Counted from the first letter of the stretch, positions 35,933 to 45,479 are shown. The stretch: 64,000 bases of DNA from an uncultured Lachnospiraceae bacterium (GCA_946558465.1 CAMNTM010000007.1:91041-155040); one strand, 5' to 3'. Notes: generated from the letters alone by a model not told the origin. A program made the numbers and translations.

Positions 35933-37060
35933 CTATTTATCATTCTCTTCAAAGAATGCCTTCATATTCTCATAAAATTCCGGAGCTTCCTCTCCGTATA
36001 ACTCTTCCGCTTCTTTCAGTGCTTCCTCATACAAAGCTGTATTTATATGGTCTTCAATGTTATTATTCGCAGCATTCTCATCAAGAAATCCTGTAGAATC
36101 CAGTATTCCCCATGCACGGATAACACCGTTTTTAAGCGGATCTACACTTACAAAATAATGCTCGTCGTCAAGCATATATGCGCCCACATATTCTTCTGTT
36201 GCGTCAATTGCCGCCGCATGTAAGCCTACCGCCTCTTCCTTGTTTGCTTCGTAATAGGACTGTGCACGCAGAAGCGCCCGTATAACTGCTTTTACGGTAT
36301 TTGGATTTTCATTTATCCAATTCGTCTGCGCAACCATACGGCAGCAGGAATAATTTTCCATAATCTCACTCTGATAGCTCACAATCTTAATTTCACCATT
36401 ATCCTGCATCTCCTGAACAGACAGATTCTGGCCGGTTCCCATAAGAGCATACTTGACATCTCCGCGCACTACTGCTGCCAGCGCATCATTATAATCCGAG
36501 TAAACCTCCCAAGAAACTGCTGTCATAGGGTCGTCCACGCCGTCTAATTCAGCCACAGCGCCTGTAAATGCGAAATAGCTTGGATTAACAGCTACTTTTT
36601 CTCCAAGAAATGACTCGATGCCGTTCCACTGCGTATCCGGCAGCGCGATAACCGGCATACATCCTTCTATCATATGTCCTCCGAATACACTGATATCTAC
36701 CCCTGATGCAATCTGGGCAAGCGGATTACTGGTACCTGCATTGGATACAACATCCACCTTTCCCGTTGCAAGAAGCGTCATTGCATCGGCATTTGCATTC
36801 GCCTCAACCGGCTCAATAGAGATTCCCTCATCCTCAAAATAACCCTTTTCATTCGCAATCGTAACCAGGACATTTCCGCTTGTTCCATAATTCCATTTTA
36901 CAACGCTTTGTTCTGGTTTTCCTGTTTCACCTTCGGCTGCATCTTCCGCAGTTTCTGCCTTTTCATCCTTGGAAGTACTTTCCTGCTCCGCACCACCGCA
37001 GCCTGCAAGTCCGAATGTCATGCCGCATACCAGCATAAGAGCCAAAAATCTTTTCTTCAT
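35933..37060 (-). CDS. ABC transporter substrate-binding lipoprotein (NMT1/SsuA-like)
   Basis: 375 residues. A lipoprotein signal peptide ends at the lipobox LAGC with Cys21. The mature part starts with an acidic linker, then a two-lobed NMT1-type binding domain (WNYGTSGNVLVTIANEKGYF; ATGKVDVVSNAGTSNPLAQIASG; YSCCRMVAQTNWINENP). Family ligands include taurine, alkylsulfonates, nitrate, pyrimidine precursors and riboflavin; the ligand here is unknown but probably a small organic compound handled by the C-S lyase of the operon. Confidence 0.92.
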   Translation of the reverse strand: MKKRFLALMLVCGMTFGLAGCGGAEQESTSKDEKAETAEDAAEGETGKPEQSVVKWNYGTSGNVLVTIANEKGYFEDEGISIEPVEANANADAMTLLATGKVDVVSNAGTSNPLAQIASGVDISVFGGHMIEGCMPVIALPDTQWNGIESFLGEKVAVNPSYFAFTGAVAELDGVDDPMTAVSWEVYSDYNDALAAVVRGDVKYALMGTGQNLSVQEMQDNGEIKIVSYQSEIMENYSCCRMVAQTNWINENPNTVKAVIRALLRAQSYYEANKEEAVGLHAAAIDATEEYVGAYMLDDEHYFVSVDPLKNGVIRAWGILDSTGFLDENAANNNIEDHINTALYEEALKEAEELYGEEAPEFYENMKAFFEENDK

Positions 37061-37122
37061 AACTCTTTTCTCCTTGTAATATATTATTTTATATGTATAA
37101 CAGGCCTTCCCCCGTTAATACC

Positions 37123-37908
37123 TTAAGAAATATGAACCGCAATATCTTTGTTAATCTGATGAATTAATGTATTTCTAAGCTTCATGATCTCTGCATTTTC
37201 AAACAGATGCTCACGGTCTGCCCGCTCCTCCTCACGAATCTTACAGTCATAGATGATATTGCTTGGAGACTGCCCCATTACCATAATTCTGTTGGCAAGA
37301 AGCAGAGCCTCATCTACATCATGAGTCACAAAAAATACCGTTTTTTTCGGCTCCCCTTCACTCCATAATTCCCTGATTAAATCCTGCAGCCGGGCGCGGG
37401 TTACCGCATCCAGCGCGCCGAAAGGCTCATCCATCAAAAGAATCGGCGGGTCGATACTGAATGACTGCGCAATTGCGCATCTTTGCTTCATTCCTCCGGA
37501 CAATTCCTTTGGCAGTTTATGATAGACCGATTCCTCTAATCCGACCGCCCTTATCATATCCACTGCGGTCTGCTTCAGCTCTTTTTTATCTTTTCCCGGA
37601 AACTTCTGTTTCAACGCCAGCATAATGTTTTCTCCGGCCGTCATCCACGGAAAAAGTCCATAATCCTGAAATACTACACCCTTATTTAAGCCTGCACCCC
37701 CTGCCGGCCTTCCATCGACAAGAAGCTCTCCTGTCATCGGTTTTTCCAGGCCTGCCAAAAGACGCAGAAGTGTACTCTTTCCGCATCCTGACTGTCCGAG
37801 CAGACAGATGAACTCTCCTGCCTCCACTTCCATGTCTATATCCTTTAGTATCAGCCTGCCGCTTCCTGCGTAAGCAAAGGACAAATCCTTAATCACAATA
37901 CTACTCAT
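37123..37908 (-). CDS. ABC transporter ATP-binding protein (NitT/TauT family)
   Basis: About 261 residues with Walker A GQSGCGKST, signature LSGGMKQRCAIAQ, Walker B ILLMDEPFGALD and the His of FVTHDVDEA. The sequence groups with SsuB/TauB-type ATPases. The start is taken as the ATG at 37908, overlapping the PatB stop by 8 bases with GAGGAG about 13 bases upstream; a GTG at 37929 is possible. It powers the importer formed with the downstream binding protein and permease. Confidence 0.93.
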   Translation of the reverse strand: MSSIVIKDLSFAYAGSGRLILKDIDMEVEAGEFICLLGQSGCGKSTLLRLLAGLEKPMTGELLVDGRPAGGAGLNKGVVFQDYGLFPWMTAGENIMLALKQKFPGKDKKELKQTAVDMIRAVGLEESVYHKLPKELSGGMKQRCAIAQSFSIDPPILLMDEPFGALDAVTRARLQDLIRELWSEGEPKKTVFFVTHDVDEALLLANRIMVMGQSPSNIIYDCKIREEERADREHLFENAEIMKLRNTLIHQINKDIAVHIS

Positions 37909-39088
37909 GTTCCGAAATACTCTCCTCACTCTTCAGCGCCCGAATGATTCTATCCGCCGCCAGCTGAATGTTTTCCTTCTTTGTTGCGAGATTTATCCGA
38001 AGGCAGCCGTTATGTTCATCTCCTCCGAACCAGGCGCCATAATCTACAGCTAATCCACACCTTTCCTGTATGACGTATTCCATCTCATGCGAAAGAATAT
38101 ATTTTCCCAAATCAATCCACATCAGATATGTTCCCTGCAGCTCAGGTATCCAGACCTCCGGTAAAGCCTCCTCCAACCGCCTTTTTATATACCAGTAATT
38201 ATCTTCTATGATTTCCAGCACTTCCTTCAGCCATTCTTTTCCTCCCTCATATGCGCTTTGTACAGCCACATATCCAAAGGAATTTCCGACAGTAATTCGA
38301 AGCCGGATCAGATATTCGTCATAAAGTCTTCTCAACTCTTTATCCGGAATAACCAGTATGGAATTCTGACACGCTGCAAGGTTAAAGGTTTTCGTAGCGG
38401 CTGTAAGAGTTATCAGAATATCGTCATAATCCCCCAGTGCTGCCGCTGTAATCTGTGTATACCCGCTCATAATAATATCCTGATGGATTTCATCTGACAG
38501 CACATATACTCCATGCCTTCTACAGATATCCAATACGTTCGTAATCTCATCAGCTTTCCATACCCGCCCTACCGGATTATGCGGAGAACAGAAAATACAT
38601 ACCTTCACATCATTCTGTACGATTTTATCCTCAAAATCTTCAAAATCAATCTCATATGAATCCGCTGTACGTTTTAACGGACACTCTACAAGTCTCCGTC
38701 CATTATTTGCTGCAGCCTCCTGAAATGGATAATAAACCGGTGTCAGAATAAGAATTCCGTCATCTTCCTTTGATAATATATGTAAAAGCCAGTTGATTGC
38801 CGGAACAACCCCCGGCGCAAATCGTATCCACTCCTGTTCTACCTGATAATTGTGGTATGTTTTCTCCCAATCTATAAAAGCGTCATAATATTCCTGCGGC
38901 GGAATATGATATCCGAACACACCAAAATCAACATATTTCTTCAAAGCCTTTTTTACACATTCCGGCGCTTCAAAATCCATATCCGCAATCCATAAAGGGA
39001 GCAAATCCTCCGTTCCAAATCGTTCTTTACAGCCATCCCATTTTCTAGAATGTGTGTTTTTTCTGTCTTTATAAAAAGTTTTATTCAT
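37901..39088 (-). CDS. PatB/MalY-type PLP-dependent C-S lyase or aminotransferase
   Basis: 395 residues, fold-type I. The PLP lysine is K233 in AATKTFNLAAC, with SPHNPVGRVW and SDEIHQDI upstream, matching the MalY/PatB branch whose members are cystathionine or cysteine-S-conjugate beta-lyases that release pyruvate, ammonia and a thiol. It heads the operon with a complete SsuABC-like importer, suggesting uptake and cleavage of an imported sulfur amino acid or S-conjugate. Adjacent to the promoter is a candidate operator (39146-39184). Confidence 0.92.
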   Translation of the reverse strand: MNKTFYKDRKNTHSRKWDGCKERFGTEDLLPLWIADMDFEAPECVKKALKKYVDFGVFGYHIPPQEYYDAFIDWEKTYHNYQVEQEWIRFAPGVVPAINWLLHILSKEDDGILILTPVYYPFQEAAANNGRRLVECPLKRTADSYEIDFEDFEDKIVQNDVKVCIFCSPHNPVGRVWKADEITNVLDICRRHGVYVLSDEIHQDIIMSGYTQITAAALGDYDDILITLTAATKTFNLAACQNSILVIPDKELRRLYDEYLIRLRITVGNSFGYVAVQSAYEGGKEWLKEVLEIIEDNYWYIKRRLEEALPEVWIPELQGTYLMWIDLGKYILSHEMEYVIQERCGLAVDYGAWFGGDEHNGCLRINLATKKENIQLAADRIIRALKSEESISEHE

Positions 39089-39145
39089 TGTTTCACCATA
39101 TTTCCCTAAAATCTATCCCGTTCAGTTTAGCATAAAAAAAATCGT

Positions 39146-39184
39146 ATTTCATTGTTTGAAATTCCAATAAAACCGATTTCATTG
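39146..39184. promoter_or_regulatory. Candidate operator before patB
   Basis: ATTTCA-TTGTT-TGAAAT (39146-39162) is an inverted repeat; a further ATTTCATTG lies at 39176-39184. Both lie in the patB promoter region, about 60-95 bases before its start codon. No promoter is clear enough to name. Confidence 0.4.
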
Positions 39185-39261
39185 TGCATTATGCCTAATT
39201 TTACCATTTGTTTTTGTGTATTTTTATCATTTTTTCTATATATCTCTTTTATATATAGAGA

Positions 39262-39298
39262 AAATAAATAAGACCGCTTCTGCTTTAAGCCAGCGGTC
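39262..39298 (-). terminator. Terminator of the PucR-reductase operon
   Basis: GACCGCT (39272-39278) pairs with AGCGGTC (39292-39298), followed on the minus strand by TTATTTATTTTC. An extra CTATATAT/ATATATAG hairpin lies just beyond. Confidence 0.75.
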
Positions 39299-39320
39299 CT
39301 GTATTACTCTATTTTACATG

Positions 39321-40493
39321 TCAAAAAGCGGCAGGCTTTCTCTCCTTTATCATTTCAATAAACGCTGCCATTCTGGTATTCAGCTGTCCGATATCCGCGG
39401 GAGAATAATCCGTTGTTACATTCAGATATGGAATTCTTTTCTCTTCGTCAATAAAATACTGGAGATTTACCGCTTCCATACTTACCGATGTACAGCCCTG
39501 CAGTACCATATCCACCACGCCATCCACCTGAAATTCGTCAATAATCCGGCCCAATAATTCAATTCGATTACTATTCGGCGTCATAATCGCACAGCCCATC
39601 GACAGATACCGCTGAGACAGTGCACGGTATACATTTTCGTCCTCCTCATCCACCAGTCTGTCCAGCATCTTGACACCGACACAATTTTCAAATGCAACTG
39701 CTGCTCCGCCATTACTTTCTATCGCATAGATAATCTTTTCCGTATCTCCGCCTATAGGACAGCCTGTGATCAAAAGCCTGGGCCTTTTCCCTATCCTTTC
39801 CGGCTCATATTCAGACAATATCCTGTCTGTGATTTCATCTATCTCTCCTGCTATATCCTCCAAATCCAGACGGAACTTATAACCATTTAGAACTTTAAAA
39901 AGATTCTGTCCAAGCACAGGCACAGGGTCAAGCTTCATTACCTCACACAGACGTTTCATAGCCCTTCTGTGCTGATTGCACAGTCTGACCGCCTCCCGGA
40001 CCTTCTCATCCGTAATCACAACCTGAAACTGCTCCCCTAAATATTCCTTCAATCCGATAATTTCATTCTCCCACAGCTCATATCCCCTTTGGGATTGTGT
40101 ATGGGGAAGATGCATCACATATACATTTTTGAATTCCGCCATAAGCTCATACATCTTTGTTTTGCCGTCGCAGGTAGTCTCTCCCACTACAACATCCGAA
40201 AAATAAAAATACGGACACCTGTCTGTAACTGCAAATCCATAGCTTGACTTTACCAGCGGGCATACACTCTTAGGCAGTATCTTTTCTGCCTCTATAACGG
40301 AAGAATTCTCATAGGAACATAGACTGATGGGAATCGCACCTGCCGCAATCGCAATCTCTTTGGGAAAATAGGAGCAATACGCCCCCACTACCGGCACCCC
40401 GGCCTCCTTTAATTCTTTTAATTTTAAAAACGATTGTTTTTTCTGCTCTGCAAATTCTTCAAATATCTGCGGTAATTGTTTTATCAGTTCCAT
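39321..40493 (-). CDS. 2-hydroxyacyl-CoA dehydratase-like (HgdB/YjiM, double-cubane-cluster type) reductase
   Basis: 390 residues of the HgdB/YjiM family. Conserved cysteines occur at C40 (GAYCSYFP), C78 (SVCPLVKSSYG), C93, C108 (GETTCDGKTKMYELM), C245, C271 (FENCVGVK), C301 and C334 (LQGCTSVSMEA). YjiM-like members with this pattern bind a double-cubane 8Fe-9S cluster and reduce small molecules at very low potential, while the dehydratase subunits carry a 4Fe-4S cluster. They need an ATP-dependent activator (HgdC/YjiL type); none is encoded in this window. It follows the PucR regulator by 11 bases, and PatB and the importer genes come next. Confidence 0.85.
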   Translation of the reverse strand: MELIKQLPQIFEEFAEQKKQSFLKLKELKEAGVPVVGAYCSYFPKEIAIAAGAIPISLCSYENSSVIEAEKILPKSVCPLVKSSYGFAVTDRCPYFYFSDVVVGETTCDGKTKMYELMAEFKNVYVMHLPHTQSQRGYELWENEIIGLKEYLGEQFQVVITDEKVREAVRLCNQHRRAMKRLCEVMKLDPVPVLGQNLFKVLNGYKFRLDLEDIAGEIDEITDRILSEYEPERIGKRPRLLITGCPIGGDTEKIIYAIESNGGAAVAFENCVGVKMLDRLVDEEDENVYRALSQRYLSMGCAIMTPNSNRIELLGRIIDEFQVDGVVDMVLQGCTSVSMEAVNLQYFIDEEKRIPYLNVTTDYSPADIGQLNTRMAAFIEMIKERKPAAF

Positions 40494-40504
40494 ATTCTAT
40501 CCCT

Positions 40505-41728
40505 TTATTCTTTTTCTTCGTCCATCTCTTTTATCAGCATCCTAAGCAGGATTTTCCGCGCTTCTGCCGGATCATTGATATCGGATTTCAGAATTTCTTT
40601 TATCTTGGTAAGACGGTAAATCATCGTATTTCTGTGGATAAACAGCCTGCCTGCCGTCAATCCCACATTACAGCCGCACAGCAGATATTCCTTCAGCGTA
40701 TGGTAAAACTGGGTTCCATTTTCCCGGTCCTCCCTCTCAAGCAATTCAAAATCATATTCCCTATAGGCCGATTTTCCATATTTATCGACGATTGCCAGAT
40801 AAAAAATGCGTTCACTGTAATTTTCCTCGTCGAAAACCGTCTTCTCCTTATCCTCTCTTGCGCCAAGCTCCATCATATCATGCGCAATCAGCTGCTTCCC
40901 CGCAATCAGCTCAATATCAGAAAATACCCTTGTGAGTCCACAGACACATCGAAGTCCTGACAGCAGTTTCTCAAAAAAAACGGCAGTCTGCTTTCCTTCT
41001 TTCGCCTGAGTACCTGTAAAAAGCATATATAAAACATTCTGCTTCTCGTAACAGTATACTCCCTCATAATTTTCACAGACTCTTTGACGAATCTCTGCCA
41101 CAATACTGTCATTATATACTCGCGGACGAACTGCCGCAACCAGAAATCCGGGTCTTAAGAATTCTTCGTATGTTTCAAACAAATCTTTCAATGAGCTGCC
41201 GTTTTCACTGCTGCGGTCAAATATATTTTTAGAGATGAACTCCTTTAAAAACAGAATATTATGTTTTGAACTCCTTGTCTGCACCTCCAAAAGCTCCTCA
41301 ACTGCCTTCAGAATAATCGCCGACACTTCCCGGATTCTTTTTAGTTCTTTTTCTGTACGGTAAATATTTACATAAAACGCCTCTATATTTCCTCTTACGC
41401 TTATCGGGACATAATTCAAATGACATCCATTGTCTGCTGAATCGACAACAAGATTAAAGGAATCTTTGTGATACTGCTCTGCCTTTCCCATATATTCGCC
41501 GATTGCCTCCGTAAGTCTGGGTATTCCTTTCAGACCTATATGTAATTCCTTAAATTCCGGAATGTCTTTCCTGACAGCCGTAATCAATTCTCCTGACAGA
41601 TTCACGATAAAAGCAGGTATTTCCGTATAAAAATATACCGTATCCATCACTTCCTGGACATCCTTTTTCTCCACAATCGCTTCAAACGCGATCTTATAAC
41701 ACATATCAATATCAATCGTATTCTTCAT
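40505..41728 (-). CDS. PucR/CdaR-family transcriptional regulator
   Basis: 407 residues. The C-terminal about 55 residues form the PucR helix-turn-helix (LKEYLLCGCNVGLTAGRLFIHRNTMIYRL). The N-terminal 300 residues look like a sensory domain with GGDEF-like remnants as in CdaR proteins. PucR-type proteins usually activate genes for nitrogen-rich or organic-acid substrates. It is the first gene of a two-gene operon with the reductase, and an inverted repeat overlaps its promoter (41767-41797), which fits autoregulation. Confidence 0.9.
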   Translation of the reverse strand: MKNTIDIDMCYKIAFEAIVEKKDVQEVMDTVYFYTEIPAFIVNLSGELITAVRKDIPEFKELHIGLKGIPRLTEAIGEYMGKAEQYHKDSFNLVVDSADNGCHLNYVPISVRGNIEAFYVNIYRTEKELKRIREVSAIILKAVEELLEVQTRSSKHNILFLKEFISKNIFDRSSENGSSLKDLFETYEEFLRPGFLVAAVRPRVYNDSIVAEIRQRVCENYEGVYCYEKQNVLYMLFTGTQAKEGKQTAVFFEKLLSGLRCVCGLTRVFSDIELIAGKQLIAHDMMELGAREDKEKTVFDEENYSERIFYLAIVDKYGKSAYREYDFELLEREDRENGTQFYHTLKEYLLCGCNVGLTAGRLFIHRNTMIYRLTKIKEILKSDINDPAEARKILLRMLIKEMDEEKE

Positions 41729-41766
41729 CTGTATGCCCTCTTTTCTACATACACTTATTTTAATGA

Positions 41767-41797
41767 AAAATACTTGCTTTTGTCTAATAAGTATTTT
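41767..41797. promoter_or_regulatory. Inverted repeat in the pucR promoter
   Basis: AAAATACTT (41767-41775) and AAGTATTTT (41789-41797) are perfect 9-bp arms around 13 bases. They overlap a possible minus-strand promoter (TAGACA, 18-base spacer, TAAAAT). Confidence 0.5.
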
Positions 41798-41819
41798 CTA
41801 TACTACATATGTGCTTTTT

Positions 41820-42578
41820 CTATAATATGTGCTCTTCTCCTAAACGCCTCCTAAGCTTTAAGACCGCCTCTGCAATCATAGCCGCATGATCCACCGCAAT
41901 CTCTCCCTGGTCTATCACTCGATAGCTTCGCCGGCAGACCGGCCAGCTCTCTATAACAGTTTCTTCCACTAACGCCTTCGTATGAAAGCTTCTTTCTTCA
42001 TTTTCCACAATAAGCCTGTACAGATTCCGGCTGACACTTGGCTTTTCTCTTCCAATCTTTTCTGCCGTTTCTTCTACTTCTTCCAAAACTTCCTCTATTC
42101 TTTCCAATGTAAATCCGCACCAGGCCGCATCCGCCGCGTCATCTCCTGCCCGGACCTTTACCTGCTCCCTTTGTACCAGTGCCATATAAGCCGTCGTAAT
42201 GACCCTGGCCCGCGGATCTCTGTCATAATCTCCATAGGTTCCAAGCTGTTCCATCACAAGTCCCTCTACACCTGTCTCCTCCAAAAGCTCCCGGCGTGCA
42301 GTATCCTCAAGATGCTCTCTAAGCTCGATAAAACCGCCCGGCAGCGCCCAGTACCCGATACTTGGATGGTTGCTGCGCCTCACCAAAAGTACCCTTAACT
42401 CGGAAACAGAGGCAGCATACTCCCCCTCATAAGCAAATATCACGGCATCTGTCGTGCAGCTTGGAGTCTTATACCGGTAAGGGTCGTACGCCTCCAGGAA
42501 TTCCTCCAGCGACTGACCCTCCCGATTTCTTTCCCCTGTACCGTAAAACTTCGATATATCCTTTAAAAATGACGGCAT
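41820..42578 (-). CDS. NUDIX hydrolase
   Basis: 252 residues. The Nudix box spans residues 82-104 and is intact, with G82, E88, R96, E97, E100 and E101 in the canonical GX5EX7REUXEEXGU spacing. The C-terminal 100 residues hold a second helical domain, as in ADP-ribose pyrophosphatase/NrtR-like proteins; whether it binds DNA is unclear. Probable substrates are ADP-ribose-like nucleoside diphosphates. It follows the two ABC systems by 16 bases and is the last gene of that long run. Confidence 0.9.
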   Translation of the reverse strand: MPSFLKDISKFYGTGERNREGQSLEEFLEAYDPYRYKTPSCTTDAVIFAYEGEYAASVSELRVLLVRRSNHPSIGYWALPGGFIELREHLEDTARRELLEETGVEGLVMEQLGTYGDYDRDPRARVITTAYMALVQREQVKVRAGDDAADAAWCGFTLERIEEVLEEVEETAEKIGREKPSVSRNLYRLIVENEERSFHTKALVEETVIESWPVCRRSYRVIDQGEIAVDHAAMIAEAVLKLRRRLGEEHIL

Positions 42579-42594
42579 ATGCCTCTCCTCCTTT

Positions 42595-44592
42595 TCACCT
42601 TATTCTTTCATAGCAGTCTATCTTTTTTACAGCGCCGGATTCTGGGTCCTCTATCATCACCTCCGCTTCTTTGGAATATTCAAATGGACATAAAAGTGTC
42701 TGCACGTCGAACTCTTGGCTGACAAACCTTCCACGTAAGGCTTCTATCTCCTCCGGCGACGTACACCTAAGAGCACTGCCCGGCTTATAAATTCCTTCCA
42801 AAGCTTCTCTTTCTATCACCGACTCGGCCGGATAATCCAGAATATCCCGGTCCGGCTCGATTCCTGCCATTTTCAGACTCCTGCAGGTATTTACAAACGA
42901 AGGATAGATATATGCCTTCGTTATCTTTCCCTTCACCTGAGACTCCATCATCAACATACCACAAGGATATATCCCTTCTAAATCTGCCATCTTAAGCTCT
43001 CCGATATCTTTCTTATAATCCGTAAGAAGCGCCTCCTTCTCTTCATCAGAAAGCCTCAGTATCTGCTCCAATGCCCCGTCTGACCAGGTAAAACGTTCCT
43101 CGGATGCTTCCTCCTTAAGGACCGCCGGATAAGCCCTTTCCTTGTACTCTGTACTTTCATACACAGCAGAAAAAGCATGAAAGCTCTCCCTGTCCACCGG
43201 GTAGGCTCTGTAGATTTCCTGTCCGTTCTTCATAAAATAGCAGACTGTCACAAAGGTATAATCTTCAGCGGTCTCTCTTTCATTTCTCTCCCTCAACTTA
43301 TATATCCACTCTATCCCGGCTTCAAGCCCGTCTGCTTCAAACCGGTACTGCTTCATCTTCTCCTCTGCCGTATAATTATCTTCCCCCCGCGCCAGAGTCT
43401 TATATTCCTGCCATCCCATATCCAGTCCGCTTACACAGATTCCGACCGCCTCCACCTGCTTCTTTTCTGGAAGAAACGCATCAAACTGAGGCGCCGCTAA
43501 AAGAAAACTGCCGATTACAATACAAGCTGCAGCCTCCTCTGCTGCCAGCTGCAAAAACCTCTTTTTATTTCTGACACCTGGTATCCGGAACAGACGCTGC
43601 TGCAAAAAATGTACCAAAGCTCCAGCCACAAGAGCACTGATTCCCAGCGCCAATGCAGGCTTCCACATACCAGACTCCCCGCCTTGCACCGACATCTTGG
43701 ACACAGACAATACTACGCTTCCCGCACTTAACGCCGCCAAAACAGACACGAAAAATACAACAGCCCTCTCCACCTGGTAAAATGCAAACATCCGTCCTGC
43801 CGCTTCTGTCTTGCGCTTCTTCTGCATCAAAAAGTTTCCTCCCAAGAGCAGCAAAATCCAAAAGACTGCCGCCAGACAGATTCCCTTTCCAGGAACATAC
43901 TCCCACACCTTCCTCATCTCATAAATACCATCTCCGGCAAGCTTTCCCGAAAGCTTATAAGGAATCAAAAGCTCCTGAAGCCTCTCCCACAGAGGAACCC
44001 GGTAAAAGGTGTCAAAAAGCCGTTTTCCATAAACAGCGCATATACATTGAAATACCACCTGTCCGCTAAAAAGAAGAACTGCCAGAAGCCCCATAGCCGA
44101 TACTACTCTTCCACTGGCGGCAATGACAAATATCCCCATATGATAAAATAAAAGAAAAACAGTCCCGAAAATCAGAAGACTGCGCACCGTATAAGCACCT
44201 GCCTCCGTCAAAAACCGCTTCTCCACACTGCTTTCATACAAGGCACATGTACACATAGACAAAATAAACGGCATGAAAAAATGTATAAGTCCATGCAGAT
44301 ACCTGCACCAGAACACAGTACCCCTTCTGACGGGAAGACTGTAGTAAAAATCAAGCTTCGCCGGCTGCAGAAGATAAAAATATTCCGCCGCCGCCAAAAG
44401 AAGACCAAGCCCCATACAAAGTTTTAACAGCCCGCTGCTTCCTACACCAAAAAAAGTATATTCTGTATCCGCGCCAAGCTGTAAAAGAGAAAATACTGTA
44501 TATGACAGAAAACCGCCCCAGCAGAAAAATGCAGTCAAATGCCCCCGCCCTGCTTCCTTTATCCAATTACTGTAATACTTTACGGATATCAT
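42595..44592 (-). CDS. ABC transporter permease with large extracytoplasmic domain
   Basis: About 665 residues. A multi-helix N-terminal part (to about residue 360) is followed by an extended non-membrane domain of about 290 residues rich in Glu, Lys and Tyr, ending near the membrane-free C-terminus. It partners the upstream YtrB-like ATPase (overlap 26 bases). The start is the ATG at 44592, preceded by GAGGAG 7 bases away; the in-frame extension to 44616 has none. Family resembles the YtrC/DUF6449-type permeases of Gram-positive exporters; substrate unknown. Confidence 0.82.
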   Translation of the reverse strand: MISVKYYSNWIKEAGRGHLTAFFCWGGFLSYTVFSLLQLGADTEYTFFGVGSSGLLKLCMGLGLLLAAAEYFYLLQPAKLDFYYSLPVRRGTVFWCRYLHGLIHFFMPFILSMCTCALYESSVEKRFLTEAGAYTVRSLLIFGTVFLLFYHMGIFVIAASGRVVSAMGLLAVLLFSGQVVFQCICAVYGKRLFDTFYRVPLWERLQELLIPYKLSGKLAGDGIYEMRKVWEYVPGKGICLAAVFWILLLLGGNFLMQKKRKTEAAGRMFAFYQVERAVVFFVSVLAALSAGSVVLSVSKMSVQGGESGMWKPALALGISALVAGALVHFLQQRLFRIPGVRNKKRFLQLAAEEAAACIVIGSFLLAAPQFDAFLPEKKQVEAVGICVSGLDMGWQEYKTLARGEDNYTAEEKMKQYRFEADGLEAGIEWIYKLRERNERETAEDYTFVTVCYFMKNGQEIYRAYPVDRESFHAFSAVYESTEYKERAYPAVLKEEASEERFTWSDGALEQILRLSDEEKEALLTDYKKDIGELKMADLEGIYPCGMLMMESQVKGKITKAYIYPSFVNTCRSLKMAGIEPDRDILDYPAESVIEREALEGIYKPGSALRCTSPEEIEALRGRFVSQEFDVQTLLCPFEYSKEAEVMIEDPESGAVKKIDCYERIR

Positions 44593-45469
44593 AGCCTGTC
44601 TCCTCCATTTCTGCAAGGAATACTTCCTCCAATGTCATCGGCATCTCCCCGGAAAATACCGGACCAAGCTTCCATATCTCGCTTTGTATCTCCTCAAGAC
44701 GGCCCTTTACCAAAAGCGTAACAAAATATCCGTCCTGATATCCCCGCAGAACCTCAAGTTTTTCCTTCAGTTTCTCTACTGCTCCGGTTTCCCGAAATAC
44801 ACATTGGATCTTCCAGATATTCTCTGCTTTTTTGCGCATATCACCGGCCCGGACAAGCCCGCCTTTATGTAAAATGGCGATAGAACCACATATATCTTCC
44901 AAATCCTGAAGCTTATGGGACGCCACCGCCACCGTAAATTTCCGTTCCTTTATCTCACGTCGGAAGAGACTTTTTACTGCCTCTGTCACTACCGGATCCA
45001 GCCCGTCAAACACCTCGTCACAGAGCAGATATTTCGTGCCTGCACAAAGAGCCAGTATCAGAAATGCCTGCCGCTTCATCCCCTTTGAAAAGGTACGAAG
45101 CGGCAGGTCCACATCCAGGTTCAGCATATCCGCCATATAGCGCACACTCTCGTACTCAAGCTTCGGATATTGTGCCTCGTAAAATCGTGCCATCTCCTTT
45201 AGACCGGCATTTGGAAAATAATACGGAGAATCCGGAAGATAGCAGACTTCCGCCTTACATTCTGGATTCTCGTACCCAGACTTTCCATCAAAAAGAATCT
45301 CCCCTTCATCTGCCTTTAAAATCCCGGCCATCATGCGCAGGAGCGTACTCTTCCCCGCCCCGTTCGTCCCTAAAAGACCAAACAGGATTCCTTCCGGTAT
45401 CTCCAGCGATACATGATTTACCGCACAATTCCCTTCAAAATATTTTACTGCATTTTTAATCTCAATCAT
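44567..45469 (-). CDS. ABC transporter ATP-binding protein (YtrB-like)
   Basis: 300 residues with Walker A GTNGAGKST, signature FSKGMKRQAFL and Walker B YLLCDEVFDGLDP. Resembles YtrB-type ATPases, which in Bacilli act in envelope stress. It follows the FtsX-type permease by 10 bases and overlaps its own permease by 26, so two ABC systems lie on one transcript. Confidence 0.93.
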   Translation of the reverse strand: MIEIKNAVKYFEGNCAVNHVSLEIPEGILFGLLGTNGAGKSTLLRMMAGILKADEGEILFDGKSGYENPECKAEVCYLPDSPYYFPNAGLKEMARFYEAQYPKLEYESVRYMADMLNLDVDLPLRTFSKGMKRQAFLILALCAGTKYLLCDEVFDGLDPVVTEAVKSLFRREIKERKFTVAVASHKLQDLEDICGSIAILHKGGLVRAGDMRKKAENIWKIQCVFRETGAVEKLKEKLEVLRGYQDGYFVTLLVKGRLEEIQSEIWKLGPVFSGEMPMTLEEVFLAEMEETGYDIRKVLQ

Positions 45470-45479
45470 CGTCTATGCC

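Noticed and set aside
39321..40493. True 2-hydroxyglutaryl-CoA dehydratase subunit
   Set aside because: There is no second subunit and no activator next to it, and the cysteine pattern fits the single-gene YjiM/double-cubane reductase type better.
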